A stretch of DNA of 64,000 nt from Myotis daubentonii. Taxonomy: Eukaryota > Chordata > Mammalia > Chiroptera > Vespertilionidae. Both the position numbers and the translations under genes were made by a program. Positions 34,600-63,000 of the stretch are shown piece after piece; positions within the stretch are counted from its first letter, which is position 1, and each line of letters starts with the position of its first letter. The stretch lies in NCBI RefSeq assembly GCF_963259705.1, contig NC_081844.1, forward strand, positions 33,731,341 to 33,795,340, given 5' to 3'. Below the pieces are notes generated by a model. The model had not been told where the DNA came from. It was given only the letters and a program-made list of their open reading frames with translations, and ran no database searches.

Positions 34600-41754
<7,155 letters not shown>

Positions 41755-42425
41755 GTCCTGGGCAGCTGAGTGCCTCTGTCCCTGGCTGTCCAGGCCAGCT
41801 GGGTGTGACCTGGCTGGGGTTCTTGGGGATCAGGGAGGCTGTCCCCGGTGTCTCTGGGATTGCCCAGTTGGCCTTGTGCTGGGGTCCATCTGGTTTGCCC
41901 AGGGGTGGGCTTCTCTCCCGGGTGTGGGGCCTGCCCACAGCCTGTCCCTGCCGCATTTGTGGTGGGTCCCCGCAGCCAGCAAATCAAGGCAGGCTGATGA
42001 GCTAGGGCAGAAAAAAGGGGTGGGGTCTCCATAGAAGGCTCTGGAAGGGGTTGGTGTAAGGTCTGGAGCAAGCTGTATCTAGGGGGAGAGCCTAGCAAGT
42101 CTCTGAGCCAGGTGAACACTGGCAGGGGCCTCCCTCACTGTCCTGGCCACTCAGCGGGTGCTCTGTTGTGCGCAGTGCCTTTTCCACAGCCCCTGCCCCC
42201 ATATATGTGTGCCAGGGCTGGGGTATTGGCACAGGGACACTGTGTGTGGGCGCCAACTGTCAAAAACAGCAACCAGGCGCTAGGGTCCAGCCTTGCTCCT
42301 GCTGGAGAGAGCCAACGGCCCAACTATGTCACTCGGTGAGGACTGCAGAGTGCTCATTCCATTCTATTTAATTGCAGTGTACAAAATTGTGTTTGTATAT
42401 AGAATAAACTGTCTGTTGACAGCAC
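41755..42425 (+). promoter_or_regulatory. TMEM259: TMEM259 3' UTR with poly(A) signal
   Basis: AATAAA at 42403-42408 follows a T/G-rich stretch; cleavage is expected near 42420-42430. A minus-strand ATTAAA lies inside it (42367-42372). Confidence 0.8.
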
Positions 42426-42429
42426 TCAG

Positions 42430-42559
42430 CCAGTGTCTGCATGCACCAGGTGCTGGGATTAGCTCCTGCAGGGTCCACCCTCATGCAAAGTCAAGTGGGC
42501 TGGGTGTGGTGTGGCATAGCCACCTCCCAGTGATGAAGCAGGTGGAGACCACTGGAGGC
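42430..42559 (-). promoter_or_regulatory. GRIN3B: GRIN3B 3' UTR start, convergent with TMEM259
   Basis: Only about 130 bp separates the two 3' ends. The nearest minus-strand poly(A) signal I see is ATTAAA (tttaat at 42367-42372), inside the TMEM259 3' UTR. Confidence 0.5.
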
Positions 42560-51194
<8,635 letters not shown>

Positions 51195-51759
51195 CCCGAA
51201 GTTACCGGCCGGTGCTGTGGGGACTGAACGGCTGGTGCCACCGCAGGAGGCAGGATCCCAGCCGGCCCAGGCCACACCCTTCCCCGCCCGGCCCCACAGT
51301 CCGGCGCCCGCCCTGGCCACTCCCTGCCCCCCCGCAATGCCAGCGAGCCACTAGGGAGGGGTTGGACCACTTCCCAGGCTGGGACACAAAGGCTCAAATG
51401 GCCACATGGCATGGGGGCTGGAAATAACCACTGTTCTTCCCCTCTCTGTGCCAGGGGAGGAAAGTGAGGCTGCCACCAGGGAGAGATTTTGGTCAAAAAT
51501 TGCCCCCATACTTACCCCTGTTCCACTCCAGGATTCCCCTCCAGCCTGGGAGCGTGGTGGCCCCTTGTTCACTCAGGGAAGCGGCCAGGATTTGCCTCCA
51601 TGGTCAGGCAGCAGCACCTCCCACCTCCAAAAAGTGGTGTCTATCCATACCCACCCACCCGGTGTGCTTTAACGTGGTGTGCACCCTGGGAAGTTAGACA
51701 GGTGTGTCTGATGGGAATCCAGCGGATAGATCTCAAGTTCCCTAGCTGTGGGCAGGCAA

Positions 51760-52100
51760 CTTAAACCAGAGAACTCCTCTTCACTCTTCAAGACCCAGTG
51801 CCCAATGCCACTGCTCTGAAAGATGTGCCCTCTTGTCACCCAGAAAGATGAGAACCATCCCCCACCCATTTAGCTCACTCTCCGCACCTGGACTCCATCA
51901 CACGCTGCCATCACGTTGCTTGAGTAACTGTTCATAGAGACACTTGTTTATATCACTGTCCACTGCTCCAGAACTTTCTATAGCTCCCTGCCACCTACCA
52001 ATCCCCAAGCTTGTGTTCTCTGGACCTCCCCACCTTAAATGACCCAGGTCCTTGTGGCCCTGGCACACAGCAGGCGTTCAATAAATGCGGGATGAATCAG
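51760..52100 (-). repeat. L2-like fragment (GRIN3B-WDR18 intergenic)
   Basis: Text such as actcttcaagacccagtgcc and ggcacacagcaggcgttcaa, ending taaatgcggg. The flanking 51.2-52.7 kb shows no gene. Confidence 0.5.
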
Positions 52101-52689
52101 GGCCAGCAGCACTCCAGGTGGCTCTCATCCAGGATGGGTGTGGGTGGAGGACTGAGAAAACGGGGGTGTCTTCCAGACCCTTCTGGATGCAGAACAGCCT
52201 CCCAGCATAGAACATTCCAGCTCTAATGAATAAATCTACACTTGGCTCATTTTCTCACACGAAAACACTTTCTTTTGGAGCCAGTGTTAGAAGGGCATGG
52301 GAAAAAAACGCCCTTAGATAAGTAAAAATGCAAGTGCCAGCCAGCAATAAGGATTGAAATTTGAGATGACTAATGAAAACTGAATTCCAGGTGACCAGGT
52401 TATTCCATCCAGTCACCTGGCCAGGTGTCCCAGGGGAGGGAGCATCCCCAAGGGTCCTGGATTCTGGTTCCCTCCCTGCCTGAGGCCACTGTCATGCCAG
52501 GGAACACCCACCTGCCATGATCCCAGGTGAGGCTCCGTTAGCGTCCTTGGGTTCCACTGGGCCTCGCCCCACCCTGGGGAACGGTCCCTCCGACTGCATG
52601 AGCCTCAGAAATAAGGACCCATCCTGGGCAGTGGACACTTTCTTACCTTCATCAGAGATTCAGGCAGTCAACCAACAGCCTTTTGTGAC

Positions 52690-54290
52690 TCGTTTGTCGC
52701 TGAGCATGTCCTCAAGGTTCATCCATGTTGTAGCAGGTGTAGAATGTCCTTCCTTTTTTTTTGTTAAGACAAAGGAGATTACTTTTCTCTTTTTATTAAA
52801 TCTTCATTGTTCAGATTATTACATTTGTTCCTCTCCCCCCACCCCCATAACTCCCCTCCTTCTAGTTCCCACCCCACCCTTTGCCCTCACTCCCCACCCA
52901 CTGTCCTCACCATAGGTGCACGATTTTTGTCCAGTCTCTTCCCGCATCTCCCACACCCCTTCCCCCCCCAAGAATAGTCAGTCCATTCCCTTTCTATGTC
53001 CCTGATTCTATTATAATCAACAGTTCATTCTGTTCATCAGATTATTTATTCACTTGATTCTTAGATTCACTTGTCGATAGATGTGTATTTGTTGTTCATA
53101 ATTTGTATCTTTACCTTTTTCTTCTTCTTCCTCTTCTTAAAGGATACCTTTCAGCATTTCATATAATACTGGTTTGGTGGTGATGAACTCCTTTAGCTTT
53201 TCCTTATCTGTGAAGCTCTTTATCTGACCTTCAATTCTGAATGATAGCTTTGCTGGATAAAGTAATCTTGGTTGTAGGTTCTTGGCATTCATCACTTTGA
53301 ATATTTCTTGCCACTCCCTTCTGGCCTGCAAAGTTTCTGTTGAGAAATCAGCTGACAGTCGTATGGGTATTCCCTTGTAGGTAACTGGGTGTCTTTCTCT
53401 TGCTGCTTTTAGGATTCTCTCTTTGTCTTTTGCTCTTGGCATTTTAATGATGATGTGTCTTGGTGTGGTCCTCTTTGGATTCCTTTTGTTTGGGGTTCTC
53501 TGCGCTTCCTGGACTTGTAAGTCTATTTCTTTCACCAGGTAGGGGAAGTTTTCTGTCACTATTTCTTCAAATAGGTTTTCAATATCTTGCTCTCTCTCAT
53601 CTTCTGGCACCCCTATAATTCTGATGTTGGTACGCTTGAAGCTGTCCCAGAGGCTCCTTACACTATCTTTGTATTTTCAGATTCTTTTTTCATTTTGCTT
53701 TTCTGGTTGGGTGTTTTTTGCTTCTTCGCATTTCAAATCTTTGACTTGATTCTTGCGCTCCTCTGGTCTGCTGTTGGGAGTCTGTATAGTATTCTTTATT
53801 TCAGTCAGTGTATGTTTAATTTCTAGTTGGTTCTTTATCGTAACATCGAGGGTCTCATTAGATTTCTTGTAGATCTCATTGTTTATCGGCGGCTTCTAGA
53901 CAGTTTTTGAGACCTTAAAGTGTGGTTGTGAACTCTATATCTTCCATTGACAATTTTGTCCTGTTTCTTTGTCTGCGCATTTTTTTATGCTTTCTTGGTG
54001 CACCCCCTAGTGGTCTTTGTGCGCAGTCTTGTTGTCCTTCCTTTTTAAGTCTGAATAATACATAGTCCACCTTCTGGATGGACCTCACAGTGTTTATCCG
54101 CCCATCCATTGAGACATCGGCTGCTCCTCTGGGCCATTGTGAACATGCTGCTGTGGCCAGGGGTGTGCAGGTTCTGAGTCTGTTTTCAGTTCACTTGGGT
54201 GTCCCTCCACCTGGGAGTGCAGGATTCTATGTTGACTGCATCATTTTTTGAGGAACCACCAGACTCTTTGCCACAGCGGCTGCCCCACTG
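52690..54290 (-). repeat. Old L1 fragment, split by a younger HAL1-like insertion
   Basis: L1 text in antisense (tgtcctcaaggttcatccat, ttgtagcaggtgtagaatg) stops at 52758 and resumes at 54033 (ctttttaagtctgaataatac, gggccattgtgaacatgctg). Confidence 0.75.
52759..54032 (-). mobile_element. HAL1-like (ORF1-only L1-type) retrotransposon, 1,274 bp, perfect 14-bp target duplication
   Basis: On the minus strand it has a 5' part with a broken ORF1 start (MRRQRNRTKLSM... near 54000-53915), an open ORF1 C-terminal region of 157 codons (53137-53610) and then directly a 3' UTR and poly(A) tail, with no reverse-transcriptase ORF. The C-terminal region shows the L1 ORF1p RNA-binding/CTD signatures TPRHIIIKM, LSADFSTETLQARREWQ and LQPRLLYPAKLSFR. 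tgtccttccttttt at 52745-52758 and 54033-54046 flanks it. The ORF1-stop-to-tail layout matches HAL1 elements, known to be abundant in bats; a deleted L1 is the alternative. Confidence 0.8.
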
Positions 54291-54330
54291 GTTGTGCACG
54301 AGGGTTATTTTCCACCTACTTGTGAACTTT

Positions 54331-54555
54331 TTTTTTTTTTTTTAATATATTCTATTGATTTTCCACAGAGAGGAAGGGAGAGAGATAGAGAGCTAGAAAC
54401 ATCGATGAGAGAGAAACATCGACCAGCTGCCTCCTGCCCATCCCCCACTGGGGACATGCTCGCAACCCAGGTACATGCCCTTGACCAGAATCGAACCTGG
54501 GACCTTTCAGTCCACAGGCCGACGCTCTATCCACTGAGCCAAACCGGCTTTGGCA
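54331..54555 (-). repeat. VES SINE
   Basis: Reverse orientation; poly-T, then the full body to gagccaaaccggctttggc. The stretch from 54,560 to 56,510 holds no gene that I can support; it has single-copy GC-rich sequence and a C12 run at 55128-55139. Confidence 0.88.
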
Positions 54556-56513
54556 ACTTTTTCTTAAAAACAAGTGGTTCTCGAAAGTGTGAGGTGGCAT
54601 CTCACTGTGGTTTACAAAAAACTCTGCCAGCAGAATAGTCACCAGTGAATTCTGGTGCTGTCGGCATGTCCCCTCTGACAATGATGGTCGGATTTGGGGT
54701 CAAATTGTGCTAAGAAATGTGTGCCATTCAGTGATTTCAAGCTGGATGGGGAAGAGGTCAGCTTTGTGCCCACCACCCACGTATGTTGTTTGCAAGGTGC
54801 ATGGTGGGCTGGCCAACCCCCTCTAAGCCCTCTTACGGTGGCCTGCAGACGGACGACCTTCCAGGACTATACTGGACAGAGTTATGGAGGCCGCTTGCAT
54901 GTTGATGTTCCACCTCCCAGGGTGTAAGAAGCTGCTGCGTGGGCAGGTACCACAGCCCCAGGCCCGTCAGAACATGGGGACAGCCCCAGGGTGTGGGGAC
55001 CCTACACCCTCCCTGCCGAGGGCACCCCAGCAGTTGAAAGTTCAGGGTGGTTTGGGGATGCTTCTGGCTCTGGAAGTATGTCCAGGGTGAGGGACAGTGG
55101 AAACAGTGCTCTTCTCCCTGCGCCGCGCCCCCCCCCCCCGCCCCCCCGCGCTCCCAGGGAAAAATCCAGACCCAGGGGACTGCCAGAGCAGAGGCTGGTA
55201 TAGTCGGCCCATCTCACAGCAACCTGCCAACTCTGACGCAGACTTGGGCAACAGTACCCGCTCAGATCTAGCCCCGAGTCACCTACCGAGGCAACAACAG
55301 AGTGGAGGGCCGGGGTTTCATGTGGCCAGGCAGAGGTTCAGGTTCAGGGCCCAGAGGGTCTTAGGCTCTGGCAGGTGAGCTACCCTAGGGGAGCCTGAAC
55401 CCATCTTGAAATTCCCCCTCCATCTCCTGGAACCTCTGAAGACCAAGTTCCATGCCCCCAGCTTTGCTGACCAGCTGCTAGACCCCACTCCGCGTGTGTG
55501 GGCCATGATGTAGTCCCTAAAACCAGTTGGACCCCTTGTCTGACATGAATAAGACAGCTCTAGGTGTCATTCTGTCCTGGATAGGGGAGGGGGAAGGCAA
55601 GAGCCACAGAGGTGGATAGAGGGTGGGCCCAGTCCCATCTCCAGGCGTCTGCTGCAGGGTATGGCTGAGCCACCCGCTTATGAGGACATAGAGCCCTGGG
55701 GAAAGGGAACTCCAATTAGCCTAAAAGCATGAACTCAGTGCTGGCTCCTGGCCTGCAGTTGCAGTTATGATGGCACCTGACAAATTACGTGAGTTTTCTG
55801 GATGGTTAAGTGGTACTGTCATTGAGGGGTAGCTTTCGGGAAGGTTCTGAGGGCAGCCTTGGGGTTCACACTTCTGGGCTGGCCTCCAGGTGCTGACTGG
55901 ACTGGTGGTGCCCCCAGGGCAGGGAGGCCCCTGGCACCTTGACCCAGAACTGGCTGCTACCCCAACGTCCTTGCCTTGACCAAGGTTGAGGAGACTTGGT
56001 AGCCATCAGGATGTGACCAGTGTGAACCCACTGCTTTCCCCGAGTCACAGCCACCTTGGTGACCTCGGCCTGCAGCTGAGGCTGTGCCTCCCCACCCCCT
56101 CCCATAGAGAGTGGCCTGTTCTTCAAGGTCATGAAAAGGCACCAGGGTGACAGATGAGTATCTGAATAGTCTGAGAACCACAGCTTCCCAACACGATTTT
56201 TTTTTAAGTCAGCCTGACAGCCTGCCTTGAGGGTCCTGGAGCCCAGCCTGGGACTTGGGACAACCCTCAGCACACACGGAGGACTAAAGAAGACAGACTT
56301 TTAGATCTTTTGTTAACAAAATAGCACCGACTGGACACAACAGACACGAGTGGATCACAGACAAAACGACCCCTCATGCAAGTAACAATCCAAACACGGA
56401 ACCAGGGAAAGGAGAGCTTGTAACAGAGCTGTTGGTCTGGGGGCTTTGGCCCAGTGGCCCCAGGATGGGTGGCTCTGCCGGGCAGTCCCTGGGTAGGAGT
56501 CTGGCCCTTGCAC

Positions 56514-59500
56514 TCATTTTGTAGGCCGGGTAATGATGCGCGTGGAGAAGTCAAACAGGTCTCGGTTGATCTTGCGCAGGTTCTGGACCTCGTCTTCCAA
56601 CTCCGTGATTCGGATCCGCAGCTGGTCCTGGCCGCCCAGCACATTCTGGGAAGGAGCAGGGTTGGGCGGTGGGGGCGCTCAGGGTGGAGGGCCCTCTGAC
56701 ATTTTGGGATGAGGGAGGGCAGAATCTCCTCCGCAATTAGCAGTCCCACTCCACCACACCCCACTCCAGCCTCACCCTTCTCCATGGCCCTACCCACCTT
56801 TTCCATTGTGCTGCACATTACCATGTGCAGCTGCTCGGCTCGCTCCAGGTAGCTGGGCTCCGACCCCTGCAAAAGGGCCTGCCTTAGTGACCTCTGGGCT
56901 CACCACCCTGCTCACACCACCCAGGTGAGGGGTGCCATCCGGATGCTGCTCACAGGTGGAAGACCGGTTCCGAGTGTCGCTCACTGAGTGGGATGTCTCT
57001 GTGGGAGGCTCCACCTCCAACCGACACCCAGCAGGAAGCACCGTGTCAGCCTCCTTAGATCTGCTGCCTGTTTGTTGCAGGACTGTGCCCAAGGGATGGG
57101 GACAGTTAAGGCCACACCACGGGTGTGAGATGAGAGCCAGGCTTTGGGAGATATGCAGAAACCAGGGCCAAGAAGGCTCTAGAAAAGGACCAGCTAGATG
57201 TGGGCAGCACCTCCCACCGACATGCATGGACATTGCGCAGTGGAGAGCCTGTCCACCTCCTGCTAGATGCAGTCTAGACATGCTGCCCTTGGCTGGCGGA
57301 CAGGCACTCGGTCCTGCCACCCATCATGATGTCTGAGCGAGGGGCCTGGACACCCTTGTGGGGCTCATGATTCCAGGGCACGGGAGCAGTGGGCAGAGGT
57401 GGACTGAGCAGAGCCAGAGGGCCAATGTGTGGCCCTGCCGAGGACAGGCCAGGGGTGATCTCTGGCGGGGAGCTCCTGGTGGGCACCAGGGGAGTGAGCG
57501 CTGCCTACTGTCCTGCTGGAGAAGGCACTGGATACAGCGTCTTTGGTCGGGCTTGTCTTATTTGAGAATGTACCCCAGTATGAGGTCTGCTTCTAGTGTG
57601 GAAGGTGCTTTTCATTGCCTAGGCACAGCGATGCATGCAGAGGGGTCTCCTCACTGACCGCCTGTGTGGAGGGTCCTCACAGGGATCCTGGCCGGGAGCC
57701 CTACCCGCAGGGAACACAGACATGCTGCAGAGGCTGAGCCGGGGCAGGGAGCCTGTTGGGCCAGTACCTGCTGATGGAGGCCCAGGCGCAGAGTAAGGGC
57801 CCCGTGGCGCTGCTCATCCCCATGCTCAGCGCCCAGCAGGTGCTTGTTGAAGTGCGGCAGGGGCAGGCTGGGCCGGAAGTCGGAGCTCAGCATGCTGACC
57901 GGCGCCAGCATAATGAAGGCGTTGGTCACGGGACCTGGGTAGGGCAGGTGGCCAGTCAGGAGCTGCCTCGGCCAGGCCTGGGCCATGGCTCCCACACCCT
58001 CCACTCCTCAAACCCACCCTCCTGTACAGGAGTGTTCCCATCTACTTTCCTCTAGCTGGTCCTACCTCCCAGCATCCAGCCAAGTGGCTGGGGTGTGGAC
58101 AAACGGGCAAAGCCACCCAGCTTACAGCCTTTGGTCTTCGGCCCCAGCCCCACCTTTGAGGGTCACTGTCCTGATGCACTGCTTGCTCTGGATGTCCCAG
58201 ACGCGCACGGTCTCGTCATGGGAGCCGGAGAGCAGCACGCTGCCATCAGTGGACACTGACAGGCAGGTCACCTGGTTCCTGGGGACACAGGTCTGAGAAA
58301 GGGTGGCCCAAATGACCCCCGACCCCAGGAGCTAGAGAACAGGGCCCCTCCCCAGCTACCAGTCTGGTCCCCACACCTGTGGCCTTTGAACACCTTCCCG
58401 CTGTCCTGTTCTGACTGGAAGCTCTTCTCGCTCTGTCCAGGCTGTGGAGGCCGAGGGGCAGTGAGCAGAGGGATACAGTTGTACCTCAGCCCTGGGGGCC
58501 CCAGGGCATTGGGGTGATGGGCTGGGGCAGAGCCCAATTGGCTCAAAGACCTAGATGCAGGGGAGGATGGACAGTCCCAGGGCCTTTGAAGGATGGACCC
58601 TGGGTGTCCCACTGTCCCATAAGCCTCCAACCACGGGCCCAGGCACCCACCACTCACCCAGGTGCAGAGGTCGACCTGGAAGATGGAGCCCTCACTGCCA
58701 CCGCAGAACATGTGATGCTCAGCTAGGTCCATGGTCACAGCCATAATGCCCACGTCAAAGAGCACAGAGAGCAGCAGCTCGCCCGAGGAGATCTCCCACA
58801 GCTGGGGGCAGGCGGGATATGGGATGGGGCTCCACAGACACTGGGGTCCCAATGGTGCAGGGAGCTGAGCAGCCCTGAATGGGAGACCCTGTACCAGAAC
58901 CTCAGAAGGGAGCTGTCACTCGGGGATCTCGGCACTGGGGCACTTCCTAAGACACACTGGGTTCTCACGCCCAGGACCCCTTGTCACTCCATGCTAGCGG
59001 CTGTCAGGCCTGGAGTCTGCCTTCCACCATCATCGCCACCAAGGACAAGACCTACAGGCTGGACATCGTCGAATCCCCGAGGAGTCAGGGAGCCACCAGG
59101 GGCGGGCGGCCAAGAGAGAATTTCAGAGCCAACACAGGCCTGGTTTGCTGTCCCACGGATGTCCTTGAGGTGGGAAGTCTTGGGGGATTGATAGCTGTAT
59201 AGAGCTACCAGCCTGGGGGGGGGGGGGGGCAGGAGATTCACTGACTCGCATCAGCCAAGAGCCTGCCAGCTATCCTAGCCCAGCTCACAGATCCACTGTG
59301 GGGGAGGGGGGCCGGTCCTACCTTCACCGTCTGGTCCAGCGATGCTGTGGCCACCCGGGCCAAGGGACCCCCAAAGCCACAGTGCATGTCTGTGATGGGG
59401 AGGGTATGGTGGGACCAAACATGCCGGGGGGCTGGGGTCCTGGAGGAGTCCACCTGCAGCACACTGCGGGAGAAGTGGATTCAAGGGGAGGGCTGTACCT

Positions 59501-62500
59501 GATGCCTCCACCCACCGCCACAGCCACTGGCCCATCCCACTGGCAGAAATTTCTCAGATGCCTCCACTCAGTCCCTGGACAAACCAATCACACTGTCCTC
59601 ACAACAGTCCACCTGACTTGCAGGCCCCAGACCCAGTTCCTTCTTGCCGCGGGACTTTGGCGTGGCCTTCTGCAGGGCAGGCTCCCTGCCCTCTGGGCTG
59701 AGGCCCCACCTGGCTGGAAGCTACGGACTAGGTGCAGGCCCGAGTGGGTCAGGGCGCTACCTGCACAGGCTCCACACCAGCACCAGGCAGTCCTTGCCGC
59801 CCGAGAGGAAGTGGCTGCTGTCCCCTGTGAACTGCAGGCAGGAGATGTCCTGGTAGTGGCGGCTCAGGATGACTAGGAGGTTCCCTGTGGAGACCTGGGG
59901 AAGGCAGGGCACACGCAGGTCAGGGCAGGATGCAGGCGCGGTGCCGGGCCCTACAGCTGGCAGGTTACTGAGGTGAAGGCAGAGTCAGCCCAGGGGCAGG
60001 GAGAAGGGTGGCGTGACGACAGCATCCAGAAAAGGAATGGGTGGGAGTGACAAAGCTGGGAGGGAGCTGGTCCTTTCTGGAGCAGCTCCTCATGGTGACT
60101 GTCACAGCAGGATGTCATAGTCTTCCAGGCCAGCTGTGAGGGGCTTCAAATGCAGCCTTGACACTTGGTCTAGCAAGAGGGAGGGGGGGAGTTAGGGCCA
60201 GACAGCAACCCCAATGGCCTGGAGTACTATGACTGTCCCCTATCAAGGAGGGGGGACCTCCTAAGATGCCCCCCTCAGGCCACAAGCCACTGGTTTCTAT
60301 CATGCCCCCGGCACCCGGCTGGCAGCAATCAGGGCAAAGGTTTCTACCATGATGGGCAATCTGTGAGGAGCCTCTCCCTGCCTCCGTTTCTCTCCCTATG
60401 CATGAATAACTGCTTCCTTGTTTCAGAGCCAGGACTAAGGCTTAAAAGTCCCAGAATGAGGTAACAAAGCTTCTCCCATCTTGCAGAGAACTCAGTACCC
60501 TTGGCAGACCCCTATTTTGCAGGTCAAGGTTAAGGTCAGGCAAGGCAGAGGTAGTTATACCCACCTTCTGGCCCCAAATCCTACACTGTCTGCACAGGAG
60601 GTGAGGCAGGGGAGGGGAAGGCAAGGAAAATGACAGGGCAAGGCTAGTCCCTGGTTGATCCACTCGTGTCTGTTATATCCTGTTGGTGACAACACTGTTG
60701 ATGGTCTAACTCCGCGGTCCATAGGCTAAGTCCCATGACACTCACCTCCCATAGGTATATGCTCTCTGCAATCCCTGCCAACATATAGAGGCCATTGGGC
60801 GATGTGGTCAGACAGGTAACAGGCCCGGGGCACATGATCTTCTGCTGGAGCTGGTCCTAGAGGAACATAAGAAGCCTATGAGCTTCATGCAGAACTTGGG
60901 AGCCAGGGAGCAGTGAGGAGAGTGAGTGGGGGGTGCCCAGGCAGCTGGTAAGTCCACGAAAACCAGAAAGAATGGGGATAGAGATGGTTGGAGCAAATTC
61001 ACGGTTCAGTAAAGAAGTGTTCACTCCAGCCCAGGCTTTGCATGCTGGAGGTGGAGAATGGCAAATCCTTGGATCAGAGCAAGGTGGTGTTCCTGCCTGG
61101 ATGCAAGGCGTGGCTCTGTGGGTGAGCATCAACCTCTGAACCAGGAGGTCACGGTTCGATTCCCGGGCAGGGCACATGCCTGGGCTGTGGGCTCAATCCC
61201 CAGTGTGGGGCGTACAGGAGGCAGCCAATCAATGATTCTTTCTCATCACTGATGTTTCTCTTTCTCTCTCCCTCTCCCTTCCTCTGTGAAATCAATTTAA
61301 AAATAGATACATATATTTTTTAAAAAAAGAAAAGATGGTGCTCTTATGGTCATAGGGAGGGGGGTGGGCGAGGCACAGAGGGTCCAGGAGGGCATTGGGG
61401 CTGAAGAACCCAAAGGCCAGTCGTCTCATTCCCCAATCCTGCCTTCCTAAGGCCCCCCACCATGACCTTGAACCTCAATTTCCAAACCTCTAAAATGGGA
61501 AAATGTAAGTTCTGTGTGGCCCACACCAGGCAAAGCCCCAAGAGATGCCAGCTGGCAGCAAAAGGCAGCATGTAGCTGCAGGAGCAGCATTTTGGGGTTG
61601 CTTTAAGAGGAGACACCATGGGCTCCGAGGAGGGATCGTCTCTCTTTTGGGAGGATAAAAGCCTCCCGTGCTACGTTTTCAGGGGGCTCACCAGGCCTCA
61701 GACCTTTACTTTCCAAACCTACGAGACCCATGAGACCCCAACTACAAACTCTCCCTTTAAATTTAGCACCCTTGGAAGTTTGCTGACCCATCCCTGAGTC
61801 CGGTGCTAACAAACAGGCCTTAGAATGCACCTTGACAACCCCATCCCCCACCCCCCAGCATGCAGCCAAGGAAAAAAAATGGATGGAGCCCTAACCGGTT
61901 TTGCTCAGTGGATAGAGCGTAGGCCTGCGGACCGAAGGGTCCCATGTTTGATTCAGGTCAAGGGCACATGCCCAGGTTGTGGGCTCGATCCCCAGTAGGG
62001 TGCGTGCAGGAAGCAGCCAATCAATGATTCTCTCTCATCATTTATGTTTCTACTCTCCCTCTCCTTTCCTCTCTGATATCAATAAAAAAACATTAAAAAA
62101 AAAAATGGGTGGCCCTAGCCGGTTTGGCTCAGTGGATAGAGCGTCGGCCTGCGGACCAAAGGGTCCAGGGTTAGATTCTGGTCAAGGGCAGGTACCCTGG
62201 TTGCAGGCTCCCTGGCTCAGGCCTTGGCTGGGGCTCATGCAGAAGGCAACCAATCGATGTTTCTCCCACCTGATGTTTCTCACACACTGATGTTTCTCTC
62301 TCTCTCCCTAAAAATCAATGAAAAAAATGTCCTCGGGTGGAGATTAACAACAAAAATTGGGTGGAGCAAACCTATGTTTCTCTCTCTAATCAACGTTTAA
62401 AAATACCACTGCAGAGTCAGTAGATAGATCCTAGTTTAAAAACCAACCACAAAACTTCGCGCCCCTTTTCGCACAGCTCTCTCTAGGGACCCACTACCTC

Positions 62501-62964
62501 CCCATCCCTTCAAGCCCGCAAGCGCCTGGCCCGCAGCCTCAGGCCCGCCCCCTCGTCCCCCAGCCCGCTCGGGGCACGCGCACTTCCCTTCGACCAGTAA
62601 ACCCACCACCACCACCACCACCCGCGCATGCGCAGAGCACCCTAACCGGGACTTCCTCCCGGCTCCGGCGTGGGCCGACCCCCGTCGACCCCAGTCTAAG
62701 GCGGGACCCCGCGCACCCCCAGCGGAGTTGGAGCCCTGGCACGCGCCGCCGCACCTTCCGTTGCAGCTCCCAGGCGCTGATGTAGTTCTTGCCCAGCTGC
62801 GCCGCCAGCAGGTATTCGCCATTGAGCAGCGTCAGACCACGGGGCCCAGCCTGGCCGCCGCGGTACGTGAGCAGGTTAGCGCCCGAGTGGAGCTCCCATA
62901 CGACGCAGCTCCACAACTGGGCGGACGAGTCTGTACACACGGCTACCTCGATGGGCGCCGCCAT
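56514..62964 (-). CDS. WDR18: WDR18, WD repeat protein 18 (10 exons, 432 aa)
   Basis: WD40 subunit of the PELP1-TEX10-WDR18 complex (relative of yeast Ipi3), acting in the nucleolus/nucleoplasm on pre-60S maturation. Exons: 62755-62964, 60746-60856, 59761-59894, 59322-59463, 58658-58801, 58377-58441, 58154-58278, 57768-57934, 56798-56866, 56514-56645; 1,299 nt including TGA, or 432 aa, the length I recall for human. It starts [22 protein letters not shown]-type repeats end in WELQ, YLWE, VLVWSL, KLWE and RVWD; clear blocks are [34 protein letters not shown] and [17 protein letters not shown]. The last exon is a predicted coiled coil ([18 protein letters not shown]) ending TRPTK. All phases agree. 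No canonical AATAAA was found in the first 300 bp after the stop. Intron 1 (1.9 kb) holds three VES SINEs. Confidence 0.98.
61106..61325 (+). repeat. VES SINE (WDR18 intron 1)
   Basis: Head ggcgtggctctgtgggtgag, body with ggttcgattcccgggcagg, TC-rich then A-rich tail. Confidence 0.88.
61888..62105 (+). repeat. VES SINE, first of a tandem pair (WDR18 intron 1)
   Basis: Head gccctaaccggttttgctcag. aaaaaaaatggatgg precedes it and aaaaaaatgggtgg follows. Confidence 0.9.
62112..62345 (+). repeat. VES SINE, second of a tandem pair (WDR18 intron 1)
   Basis: Head gccctagccggtttggctca; aaaaattgggtgg follows it, a further copy of the same target. Confidence 0.9.
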
Positions 62965-63000
62965 CTTCCTCTCCCCGCCCCGGAAGTGCGTCACACCAGC
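62630..63000 (-). promoter_or_regulatory. WDR18: WDR18 CpG-island promoter: ETS, YY1-type and NRF1 sites
   Basis: An ETS-type CCGGAAGT lies on the plus strand at 62990-62997, 26 bp upstream of the start codon, followed by TGCGTCA. The start codon itself sits in AAGATGGCGGC, a YY1-type motif. A perfect NRF1-type palindrome CGCGCATGCGCA lies in intron 1 (62633-62644). No TATA box. This is the layout of a housekeeping gene. Confidence 0.65.
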
